From a virus, in the IMG/VR virus record IMGVR_UViG_3300013094_000027, positions 1-64,000 of that record: 64,000 nucleotides of DNA; one strand, 5' to 3'. Each line of letters begins with the position of its first letter. Position 1 is the first letter of the stretch. Below, piece after piece: positions 56,449-64,000 of the stretch. The notes under the pieces are model-generated. The model saw nothing but the letters and a program-made list of their open reading frames with translations. It had not been told where the DNA came from and searched no databases. The translations under genes and the position numbers were made by a program.

Positions 56449-58134
56449 TTATAAGCTGAACCCGGTGATTGGATTTTTCATAACTATTTTCAACACTTTC
56501 GTTGGATCTTTAACCCAAATTGCTTTGTGTGGTTGACGCATAAATACTTTATAACCAAAGTCACCACCGTTTGATTGGAAACCAGTAGTACGTCCCATAT
56601 AGTCCATATTACCGTTTTCATACCACCAACGCAAGTTGCTATCCCAAGCTTTTTCAAGCAAGAAAATGTTATCGTTAGTATTATCTGTAATATCGAAAAT
56701 CAAGAATGAATAAGAAGAAAGATTAAAACCATTGATCTTTGGATTTTCAATATCGTTATTGTTTACATTATCAAATGCAGGGTTCAAAACAAAATTTACA
56801 TTTGCCAAGAAAGGAATAACGAAACCTGTAAATGCATAACCAAAGTTAAGATTCATTGCTTCGATACGACCACCACCAGCAGCATTGCTTGTTACAGCAC
56901 CAAGCTCGTGAGCATTCAATACAAGACCTGAGTTAACTGTTGATTTTTGAATTGCTTCGTTAATCAACTTCATACCACCCATACCTGTTTGTACTATGAT
57001 CTTACGTTGTGGATCTGGACCTTTAAATTCAATTTTACCATTGTAAAAATTGAACAATTCGGCTTTAAACATATCAAGAGTAAAGTTACCAAAATTGTAA
57101 ATTCTCTTATAGTTATTATCAAGTTGTTTCCACAAACCTGTAGAAAGACGAACTGAATCAGCACCATCACGTTGAGAAAGGATACCACCTTTACCCCACA
57201 TCAATTGATATTCAATATCATGAGATATTTGTGCAAGACATTTAGCTTCGATTGAAGTTACAAATGTACGAGACAAACGGCCTTCTTCCATTTGTTTTTT
57301 AGCCCAACCTGTACCATTACGTTTAATGGCTTCTTGAATATTTGGAATTGAAGGATCAGCACCCCAATCAAGCCATTTCCATATTTCTGTAACCAGTGAT
57401 TCACCTTTAGCATTCATACCACCTTTCATCATCAAATCTAACTTACCGTCAATTTGAAAAGAAGCATGAGCATCTGATTGACCTACATAGTTATAAAATT
57501 CACGATAACCACCACGCAATTCACCAAGATCATTGTATTGTGTACCATATTCACCAATAGTAGAACCTGCTGAGAATATCTTAGTACCAGGTGTAACATA
57601 TTGATTATTCAAATAATATGTACCATTGGTTGTGGTAGGACCTGTACCAAGTGTAGAACCTGCGTTGTTTACAAGTTTTACTGTGTACAACCAACCTTCA
57701 CCTTGTTGAATAATAGGTTCTGAAGTAACGTACATTTCAAGACCGTTGTACTTATCATAAGTGATAAGAGAACCATGACCAAATGCACGTTTGTTTAACA
57801 AAATTTGAAATGCCTGACCATCAGCACCTTTAGTAGTATTTGAAGGCTGAACATCATACAAAATGTATGGAAGTTCTTGTACAATAGGTAATTGCCATTT
57901 GTAACGACCTTGATAGTCTTCTACTTTCTTTACATTTTTGCCTCCAAAACTAGACATTTGATAAATAGGCATTTCTACCTTTTGTGTCATAGCCCAAAGA
58001 TCTACAGGACCCATATCATCTGGTCCGGCATCTTTCATAAAATTACGAAGGTGAAAAGAATCAATGTTTGATCCATCTAAACGATATTGGGTGTCACGTA
58101 AAAACACGCCATTATTCAAGCTCGGTGTTGCCAT
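56449..58134 (-). CDS. Major capsid protein (HK97-fold expected), 561 residues
   Basis: The product starts at ATG 58134. It follows portal and scaffold genes, the standard order. Sequence features fit a crAss-type capsid protein: an N-terminal arm (residues 1-75), a long central domain, and the segment YNGKIEFKGPDPQRKIIVQTGMGG (split as IEFKGPDPQRK / IIVQTGMGG) resembling the conserved region of crAss capsid proteins. It is somewhat longer than the roughly 500 residues of characterised relatives. Codons are more biased (CGT for Arg, GGT for Gly) than in most of the window, matching high expression. The fold itself is known for the family, not shown by the sequence. Confidence 0.8.
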   Translation of the reverse strand: MATPSLNNGVFLRDTQYRLDGSNIDSFHLRNFMKDAGPDDMGPVDLWAMTQKVEMPIYQMSSFGGKNVKKVEDYQGRYKWQLPIVQELPYILYDVQPSNTTKGADGQAFQILLNKRAFGHGSLITYDKYNGLEMYVTSEPIIQQGEGWLYTVKLVNNAGSTLGTGPTTTNGTYYLNNQYVTPGTKIFSAGSTIGEYGTQYNDLGELRGGYREFYNYVGQSDAHASFQIDGKLDLMMKGGMNAKGESLVTEIWKWLDWGADPSIPNIQEAIKRNGTGWAKKQMEEGRLSRTFVTSIEAKCLAQISHDIEYQLMWGKGGILSQRDGADSVRLSTGLWKQLDNNYKRIYNFGNFTLDMFKAELFNFYNGKIEFKGPDPQRKIIVQTGMGGMKLINEAIQKSTVNSGLVLNAHELGAVTSNAAGGGRIEAMNLNFGYAFTGFVIPFLANVNFVLNPAFDNVNNNDIENPKINGFNLSSYSFLIFDITDNTNDNIFLLEKAWDSNLRWWYENGNMDYMGRTTGFQSNGGDFGYKVFMRQPHKAIWVKDPTKVLKIVMKNPITGFSL

Positions 58135-58171
58135 ATTTTATTTTTTATTTACTTATTTGTTTATTTAATTA

Positions 58172-59434
58172 TTATCTTGAGAAAGGGTTTACAGGACGTG
58201 TTATTTTTGTGGCTCGTGATGCATTTCCTCCATCATCAAATGATACAGATGATGACCTGTCACCTTGAGTTGTTTTCAACTTGCGTGCTGTTTCTTCTGC
58301 TTTAGCATTTGCACCTTTTTTAATTAAAGCTGCCTCATAACTTTCTTCATCTTGAAGAAGCCATAATACTTTAGCAATTTTTTGATAATTAGGTTCTTGA
58401 TATTGATATTTTTCTAACAAATGACCTAACATATTGGTGTTTCCACCAGAAATAGATTTGTAATTTGCATTTACAAGTCCATTATAAAGATTAGATTGTG
58501 TCTTAGAATCTATTTTAATTCCTCCAATTTCTGAAGGTTTTAAAGCTTCGTATACATTTTGAACATATTGTTCAGCAGCTTTTCTGCGTTGTTCTGCAAA
58601 TTGTTTTTGTTCTTCAATTTGAGATTGAACATATTGTTCTTTTATTTTGTCCAATTTAGGTTTAAATTGAACAGCTTTTTTATCTATTAAATTAAGATCT
58701 TCCCACTCTTCGACTTGATTCCGCACTTCTTCTTCAGTCCAATCAGCATAAGCATTTCTTAAATATTCAGAAACAATTTCTTTTTGATCTGATTCTTTAG
58801 AAGGATCTAGATCTTTTATTTCTTGTACTTCGCCAAGTGCTTTGTATAAACCTTTTAAATCAGTACCACCGTTTGCAATATATTCGTAAGCAAGTTTAAA
58901 ATCTTCAGGAAGCATATTATAGAATTGAGTCGGAACTTCTTTCTTAATATTATCTTCTTTTAGTTTTAAATTTTCGTCTATTAATACATTAAGATCTTTG
59001 TTACTTAATTTTGAAAGATATTCATCAATTGGTAACTTTTCATCATAATCATCAAAAGTTACAAAATCTTTAGATTCTATTTTATCTTTGATGTATTCAA
59101 CAAGAGCCGACTTATCAGTTTTAGGTTTTCCTGTTGTGACTGGACGATCATCTACTGGTGCAGATCCATTATGTTCTGTTACAATAGAATTTAAAAGATC
59201 ATCTTGTTGAGATTTTGCAGAATTACTAGTGTCTGGAGTTTTTACATCTTCAGGATTTTTTGCATCAGGAGTTTTTGTTGTGTCTTCTGTAGCATCAGGA
59301 TCAAAATTAAAATCATCTGTTTGTCGTTTAAAAACAGATGATTGTGGTGGTGTTACCACATTTCCTCCACCAATTATCGGAAATCCATCAACATCAACTT
59401 CGATTTCTTGAAGATTTGTTTTATTTTCAGCCAT
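58172..59434 (-). CDS. Scaffold-like acidic protein between portal and capsid, 420 residues
   Basis: The ATG at 59434 (MAENKTNLQEIEVD) is preferred over the upstream TTG at 59488. The first 130 residues are acidic and disordered (Asp/Pro/Thr-rich). The rest is highly charged helix (EEEVRNQVEEWEDL, EEQKQFAEQRRKAAEQYVQNVYEALK) and a short basic C-terminus (KITRPVNPFSR). No enzyme motif is present. Low-complexity acidic helix next to the capsid gene is typical of phage scaffolding proteins, and the basic tail could bind capsid. The role is inferred from that. The 142-bp gap upstream (59435-59576) has no gene. Confidence 0.7.
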   Translation of the reverse strand: MAENKTNLQEIEVDVDGFPIIGGGNVVTPPQSSVFKRQTDDFNFDPDATEDTTKTPDAKNPEDVKTPDTSNSAKSQQDDLLNSIVTEHNGSAPVDDRPVTTGKPKTDKSALVEYIKDKIESKDFVTFDDYDEKLPIDEYLSKLSNKDLNVLIDENLKLKEDNIKKEVPTQFYNMLPEDFKLAYEYIANGGTDLKGLYKALGEVQEIKDLDPSKESDQKEIVSEYLRNAYADWTEEEVRNQVEEWEDLNLIDKKAVQFKPKLDKIKEQYVQSQIEEQKQFAEQRRKAAEQYVQNVYEALKPSEIGGIKIDSKTQSNLYNGLVNANYKSISGGNTNMLGHLLEKYQYQEPNYQKIAKVLWLLQDEESYEAALIKKGANAKAEETARKLKTTQGDRSSSVSFDDGGNASRATKITRPVNPFSR

Positions 59435-59576
59435 AAAATATTGGTTTGTTACTAGTTTTTGGTAGGAATCAGTTATACTTACTGACAATTATAATATACT
59501 AAAAAAACTTGTCAAATGTATTTTTTAAATAAAAAATTATAATTTCTTTTACAGATATAACTAATACTTGATCTTT

Positions 59577-62321
59577 TTATTTATTTTTTGATTGTTTACT
59601 TGCTGCTGTACGTTTAATATGAAGTTCTTCTCTTGTACGCATGTTTTCAGCATCAATCTTTTTTTGTTGTAATTCACGATCTTTTTGACGATCTTGTATT
59701 TCGTTGTAATGCTTTTCACGATCAAAATTCATTTGATCTGTCCATTGTTGTTGTTGTTGTAAATTCTTTTGTGCGTCTTGATAAGCACTTTCACTTACAT
59801 CAGGAGACATTGTTGTTGCAGCACGACCAGAAGATACTATTTCGGCAATTAATATTTTAGCTTGTCGTTCCTTTTCATTTTGAATATCTTGATGATCCCA
59901 CTCCATTTGTTTTAATTTTTCTTCTTGAGCAAGTTCTTCTTGATGTTGTTGTTGTTGCTGTTGCAATTCTTGTTCTTTTTCTTTTTGTAATCTTGCTTCA
60001 ATTTCACTGATTTTATCATTTAATTCTGCAAGATCTTCTACTTGACGAATTTTTGTAATATCAGGAAGAGTTGCTCCCATAGTATTATTTACTAAAAGAA
60101 CTTGTTGTATATCTTTTAAGATTTGACGAGCATTAACATTTACCATAGGAAATATGTTAAGATCTCGTAATAAAAGTTTTGTGCCGTCTATATTAAATTG
60201 AATTTTTTGATTACTTGTTGTAGTATATTGTAAAGATACGCTTGGGTTTTTAGATTGATAATATTGAGCCAGTTCTGTTCTCATTTGATGCACTCTAGGC
60301 ATTAAATAATCACAATGTTCAATAAATTGCATTTCTGTTTGATCATAACTCCTTCTAATAGATTCTTCATATTCTTTAGCAGAAGTTTCTTGACCTATAG
60401 GTTGTCCCATTCTATTTGCATTAAATCCTATAGAAGCTAAACCTTGCTGTTGAAAAAATGAAAATAGTTGCATTCGTGATTCAAGTCGTTTATATTGACT
60501 TAAATCTATTTGTTGATAATGTTGAAAATTAATATTTCCACCTCTTTCAGACAAGTTTTGCAAAGAAGTATCCATTGGTAAAAAACCAAATTGTTTCATT
60601 GCTGTGTAAGCTTGTTGATAAGGATTCATACCCCAATCTTCTCCCAACGAATGTTTTGGTAAAGCGTTTTGGTCAAATAATACTACAGGCCCTATTTCAT
60701 CAACAAGAATATCTAATATACCATTACCTACAGTATTCATACCTATTTGATAAGGCATTAATTTTGCAATCATTGGTACAGAAACAGTATTTCTATCACC
60801 AAAAACAGCACCCTCAACAGGTAGTTTTACACCATAAAAATTATTATCACCTTTAAATTGAAAAGGTAATCTGCCAGGTTTATTTTTTGTAACACCTATG
60901 TACATAGGTTGCATACCTCCAGGGTTATTCATACCCCACCATGCCGGTCTATTAGGTCCTATTTTTATACCGCCATATACGTCATTGATCCAAAACCAAT
61001 CTATGTGTTCACCATATGTTAGATTGTATTTTGTTTTTTCTTTATATACAGATGTGTCATAAACAGGTTTATCTGTTATTTTATAAAATTCATCTACAAT
61101 ATCTTCATTTGGTATGCCGTCAGGACCTATTTTTATAAGATGTCCAATTTTCCTAGCTGATTTCCAATAAATTGTAGAAACTCGCATTAGATTTGAATTA
61201 CCAAAATCTTGCAAATCTTCAGAACCTAATAAAATAGTTTGTACAATATCTCCATTATTATATGCAATATCGTATTTAGAAATAAATTGTCTGTATGCTA
61301 AACCAGGCATTTGTACATTCCATTCATGATCTCTTGACGCATCATAATATGAACCATCAGGATTTACGTTTCCTAAAAGATACCCTGCAGCACGTATTGG
61401 ATAAATAGCTTCAACATTACGAATTTGTTCTTCAGTCATTATCCAACCATACTTATCTATAATATCTGAAGCAGACATCAGATCTATATAACCTATCCAA
61501 TTAGATTGTGATAACCAACGTCTATCAGGTGATTTATGATAAAATGCTTGTAAAGGATTCCAAAGCTCTATTTCATAATCATCCTCTTTCATTTTAAAAT
61601 GCCAGAATTCACAATCAAAAATAAGTTTGTCTCGAAACGCCCTTTCTTCTAGTTCATCAAAATGAAACCTCCTCATATCCACTTCCATTTGATGTTGAGC
61701 CCATTCCACATAAATATTTCTGTATCCTGTTCTATACCATTGTTGTAAATTAGGAAGTTGTTTTAAAGCGTCTGGTTGTAATTGTTGTTGTACTTGAGGA
61801 TCATTTAAATTTTGACCAAGTTCTTGCAATTTTTGCATTGTTTTAAACTCAGCATCAGCAAGTAATATTTGTTCTAATTTATTTTGTTTATCTTCTTCCA
61901 TTTCAGAAGTAGACTCATCATCTATAGCAGTAAACATCAATTTTGTTTGACGCTTGCTAAATTCTGTTCTAAAAGAATCTATAATAGAAGGTATCCAAGG
62001 AAAAAATCGCAACTCTAATAGATTTTGAGAATTATCCATTAAAGATTCGACCATATCTGAATTTATATTCTGTGGTCCTACAATATAATCTTGTCTATCA
62101 ATAATACCTTTTGCAGCTTTTTCCCAACGCAATAACTTAGGAGCTCTCCTTTGAAGTTGTTTGATACCTTGCCATTCAAAAAAATCCATGCACCAACCAA
62201 GCCATTGTTCATCCTTTTCATTTTCAGGAATCATCTGCAGGGGTTGCACGAGGACGCCCATTCGATTATAAGAAGCCTTGGTCCCTTTTTTCAAATCTAA
62301 AGCATTGAGAATGCGTGCCAT
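59577..62321 (-). CDS. Portal protein, 914 residues
   Basis: The product starts at ATG 62321. It follows TerL by two small genes and precedes scaffold and capsid, as portals do. The N-terminal 550 residues are mixed alpha/beta with many Trp/Tyr (clip, stem and wing region expected). Residues about 640-700 contain FNANRMGQPIGQETSAKEYEESIRRSYDQ. From about residue 785 to the C-terminus it is a Gln/Glu/Lys coiled coil with poly-Gln tracts (LQQQQQQHQEE, NLQQQQQW), like the barrel helices of long portals. The portal forms the dodecameric DNA channel at the head vertex. The two poly-Gln regions are encoded by CAA-rich tracts. Confidence 0.8.
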   Translation of the reverse strand: MARILNALDLKKGTKASYNRMGVLVQPLQMIPENEKDEQWLGWCMDFFEWQGIKQLQRRAPKLLRWEKAAKGIIDRQDYIVGPQNINSDMVESLMDNSQNLLELRFFPWIPSIIDSFRTEFSKRQTKLMFTAIDDESTSEMEEDKQNKLEQILLADAEFKTMQKLQELGQNLNDPQVQQQLQPDALKQLPNLQQWYRTGYRNIYVEWAQHQMEVDMRRFHFDELEERAFRDKLIFDCEFWHFKMKEDDYEIELWNPLQAFYHKSPDRRWLSQSNWIGYIDLMSASDIIDKYGWIMTEEQIRNVEAIYPIRAAGYLLGNVNPDGSYYDASRDHEWNVQMPGLAYRQFISKYDIAYNNGDIVQTILLGSEDLQDFGNSNLMRVSTIYWKSARKIGHLIKIGPDGIPNEDIVDEFYKITDKPVYDTSVYKEKTKYNLTYGEHIDWFWINDVYGGIKIGPNRPAWWGMNNPGGMQPMYIGVTKNKPGRLPFQFKGDNNFYGVKLPVEGAVFGDRNTVSVPMIAKLMPYQIGMNTVGNGILDILVDEIGPVVLFDQNALPKHSLGEDWGMNPYQQAYTAMKQFGFLPMDTSLQNLSERGGNINFQHYQQIDLSQYKRLESRMQLFSFFQQQGLASIGFNANRMGQPIGQETSAKEYEESIRRSYDQTEMQFIEHCDYLMPRVHQMRTELAQYYQSKNPSVSLQYTTTSNQKIQFNIDGTKLLLRDLNIFPMVNVNARQILKDIQQVLLVNNTMGATLPDITKIRQVEDLAELNDKISEIEARLQKEKEQELQQQQQQHQEELAQEEKLKQMEWDHQDIQNEKERQAKILIAEIVSSGRAATTMSPDVSESAYQDAQKNLQQQQQWTDQMNFDREKHYNEIQDRQKDRELQQKKIDAENMRTREELHIKRTAASKQSKNK

Positions 62322-62343
62322 ATATATGATATATTTTTATTAA

Positions 62344-63207
62344 TTAAATTAATTTTAAATTTGTTTTATTTTTATTTAAACCTTTCAATTGTTTATATAA
62401 ACACATATATTTATATCCAAGTTTATTACTTGCATCTTGAATTGATTCAAATATTTCTTGCGTATCTATATTAATAACTTTATCACCATTTTTATTTAGT
62501 GAATTTTTAATACCCTCTTTTATTTTATTTCTAATTTCTTCGGTAAATATTTTGTTTTTACCCGCAACCCTCATTTTTTCTATAGTTTCAAGAGATCGTT
62601 TTTTACCTAACCAATTTCCAGGTTTTCCTAATTTAGCCTTTGAGAGTTTTTCTTTATGTTCTTTAGATAGTTGTTTGCCTTTAAGTTTTTCTGCAATTTT
62701 ATTTTTGGTTTCTTCAGATTTTGTCTTACCAAATTGTGGATGATTTTCACCAGAATTGATTTTAGATAAATATTTCTTAAATTCTTCTGTATTTTTAGGT
62801 TTTCCCAATTGTGACTTCCTACTTTTTTCTCTTGATTCGAGTGTTACAATATGTCCTTTAAGAGCTTTAGATTGTTTTTCACGAGTTTCTTTTGTAGGTT
62901 TGTATCCAAGACTGCCTTCGCCACCATCTGTTAAATTTGCTAAAGTTCCTATACCTAAATCTATTCTTTCATAAAGTTTTATAAATTCAATTTCTTTAAG
63001 TTTTGCTTCCTCAAAAGATAAATCTTCTAACATTATTTCTACTTCGTAGTTTCCATTATTTTTAGCAACTATCTTTTTCCAAATATCATTTCTACCTACT
63101 TTACAATAGGCACGAGATTTCTTCTTTCCTAATCCCACATAAAACACTTCATCCTTATCAGGTCTGATGTGTCTGTAGAGTATGTATTTATTTTCTTCTT
63201 TATTCAT
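62344..63207 (-). CDS. GIY-YIG homing endonuclease with NUMOD3 and NUMOD1 repeats, 287 residues
   Basis: The product starts at ATG 63207. Residues 8-98 form the GIY-YIG nuclease: YILYRHI, then VFYVGLG, an Arg-containing helix (SRAYCKVGR), a Glu-rich helix (EEAKLKEIEFIKLY) and NLTDGGEG. Several NUMOD3-type DNA-binding repeats follow (GYKPTKETREKQSKALKG, FGKTKSEETKNKIAEKLKG, LSKAKLGKPG). A NUMOD1-like helix-turn-helix ends the protein (VINIDTQEIFESIQDASNKLGYKY). Such free-standing enzymes cut a phage-genome site and spread themselves by repair. It overlaps the upstream gene by 8 bp. AGGAGA sits seven bases before its ATG, a Shine-Dalgarno sequence absent from the other starts examined, which suggests it is a newcomer. 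Confidence 0.9.
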   Translation of the reverse strand: MNKEENKYILYRHIRPDKDEVFYVGLGKKKSRAYCKVGRNDIWKKIVAKNNGNYEVEIMLEDLSFEEAKLKEIEFIKLYERIDLGIGTLANLTDGGEGSLGYKPTKETREKQSKALKGHIVTLESREKSRKSQLGKPKNTEEFKKYLSKINSGENHPQFGKTKSEETKNKIAEKLKGKQLSKEHKEKLSKAKLGKPGNWLGKKRSLETIEKMRVAGKNKIFTEEIRNKIKEGIKNSLNKNGDKVINIDTQEIFESIQDASNKLGYKYMCLYKQLKGLNKNKTNLKLI

Positions 63208-63583
63208 TGATTTCTCCTAAATTATGTACATCTATTATCATACCGTTTTTAACAGCATTTTCCAAATCTTCTTTTGACATAAATGAATTTCCCCCAATAA
63301 CTGTTATTTGTTCTAATTCTGATTCTGTCAATTTATGCATTCCATACAAAAAATTTGAAGGACAATATTCAAATTCAGAAACAGATCCGTCTGATGATTG
63401 TGATACAATAGGCGTACATGTTTTTGGTCTTTCTAAAGGAAAAGCACTTTCTCCATCTTCATTACGAATTCTTTCTTCAGAATAGATAATGCGCTGTATT
63501 TCAAAAATTTTTTTAGAAAATGAATGATTTATTTCTTCAAGGTCTGTTAACAGTTTTTTAACGTATTCTTTGTTATTAATCAT
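63200..63583 (-). CDS. Unknown 127-residue protein between TerL and portal
   Basis: The product starts at ATG 63583. It has a helical N-terminus (NNKEYVKKLLTDLEEINHSFSKKIFE), a Pro-rich middle and a C-terminal acidic helix (SKEDLENAVKNGM). It does not resemble a small terminase subunit clearly enough to name it, though that position next to TerL would allow it. Its last 8 bp overlap the homing endonuclease start, so its C-terminus may have been altered by the insertion. Confidence 0.6.
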   Translation of the reverse strand: MINNKEYVKKLLTDLEEINHSFSKKIFEIQRIIYSEERIRNEDGESAFPLERPKTCTPIVSQSSDGSVSEFEYCPSNFLYGMHKLTESELEQITVIGGNSFMSKEDLENAVKNGMIIDVHNLGEINE

Positions 63584-63594
63584 AATTATTAATT

Positions 63595-64000
63595 TTAACG
63601 AAAGTTTTTAAATCCAAAAGCAGGTTTTGACCAAGGATTCACCTTTTTAGTTTGTTCAGGTCCCATTATAAATGTACGTAATTTATTTGGTTTGTCCAAA
63701 TCTTTTATTTTTTCTACTGTTTTTCTAAAACCTCTGTTTGCATTTTCTATTGTTACAAAAGCAACTAATGCTGCAAAAGCAACTAATCTGTCATAGTTTC
63801 CTTTTTCATCGTCATATTCTTGCATTTCACGTAAAAGCATTATATCAGGAATACGCTCTACTCCATAAATTGTTTTAACTACTTCACCATTTTCTTTAGT
63901 AATAGTGTCTAATTCTTCTTTTAAATAGTTTATAACATATGAAAGCAAATGTAAAAAAACAGGAGTTGAATTTTTCCAGCCATATTCTTGAAAAGTTTCA
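63595..64000 (-). CDS. terL: Terminase large subunit, C-terminal fragment (cut by window edge)
   Basis: The reading frame is open to the last bases of the window: the apparent start at 63948 is an in-frame TTG, and the residues before it continue without stop (ETFQEYGWKNSTPVFLH). About 135 residues are visible. The stretch IPDIMLLREMQEYDDEKGNYDRLVAFAALVAF (given here in parts: PDIMLLREMQEY; YDRLVAFAALVAF) matches the end of the RNase-H-like nuclease domain of phage terminases, where the Asp of YDRLVA is a metal ligand. The C-terminal tail (NPWSKPAFGFKNFR) is basic and may contact the portal. The ATPase domain lies right of the window. Confidence 0.75.
   Translation of the reverse strand, partial: ETFQEYGWKNSTPVFLHLLSYVINYLKEELDTITKENGEVVKTIYGVERIPDIMLLREMQEYDDEKGNYDRLVAFAALVAFVTIENANRGFRKTVEKIKDLDKPNKLRTFIMGPEQTKKVNPWSKPAFGFKNFR

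Noticed and set aside
59513-59520. TACATTTG (minus strand), a -7-like element before the scaffold-like gene
   Set aside because: No TTTG occurs 19-21 bp upstream, so only half of the promoter consensus is present.
62344-63207. Group I intron or intein hosting the GIY-YIG endonuclease
   Set aside because: The flanking genes are separately intact with their own starts and stops, and no split protein or intein block is seen; a free-standing endonuclease explains it.

Overview
The window looks like the structural half of a crAss-like phage (order Crassvirales) infecting a member of the Bacteroidota. It is AT-rich and almost wholly coding. Everything from about 0.6 kb to the right edge is read on the minus strand; a short plus-strand block at 1-616 meets it head-on. 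The assignment rests on five things: gene order (TerL, portal, scaffold-like protein, major capsid protein, connector/ring proteins, muzzle, internal virion proteins, RNA polymerase); a 2464-residue protein with the DxDxD catalytic motif of crAss-like virion RNA polymerases; neighbouring giant proteins of 1814 and 2410 residues; a crAss-type capsid protein; and several -33/-7 promoters of the Bacteroides type (TTTG, 19-21 bp, TAnnTTTG). Almost no start has a Shine-Dalgarno sequence, as expected for that host group. Family and domain names come from reading the protein sequences without a database search.

Layout in transcription order, right to left. (1) 64.0-52.9 kb, head module: TerL C-terminus (cut by the window edge), a small conserved protein, a GIY-YIG homing endonuclease, portal, scaffold-like protein, major capsid protein, a small membrane protein, and three structural proteins; it ends at a strong terminator near 52.84 kb. 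(2) 52.8-42.8 kb, fibre and surface module: about thirteen genes, many with Ser/Thr/Gly-rich beta-structured products, plus a Cys-rich mini-protein and a small holin-like pair; it ends at a terminator near 42.7 kb. (3) 42.6-2.9 kb: one apparent operon of nearly 40 kb behind a consensus promoter at 42.65 kb. It encodes a metallophosphoesterase, ring/connector proteins, a small HExxH protein, the muzzle protein, three proteins rich in short x-x-Gly-Gly motifs, a GH24 lysozyme, a 1004-residue internal protein and three giant proteins. (4) 2.85-0.6 kb: small genes in short units with their own promoters or terminators, including a membrane-anchored, spanin-like protein.

The internal-protein operon appears to encode what the particle carries and injects. 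The RNA polymerase would transcribe early genes, and its neighbours bring further enzymatic folds. The 1814-residue protein combines a histidine-phosphatase-like domain (HHG instead of RHG), an HExxH zincin-like domain and a complete PD-(D/E)XK (RecB/Cas4-like) nuclease motif set ahead of a long helical tail. The polymerase also carries a C-terminal ASCH/PUA-like domain. These fusions, with the recurring Gly-Gly motifs of the 28.5-34 kb proteins, are the most promising candidates for undescribed biology here.

No tRNA, CRISPR array, integrase, transposase or reverse transcriptase was seen. Long genes are open in the standard code and nearly all stop at TAA, with no sign of the TAG recoding known in some crAss-like groups.
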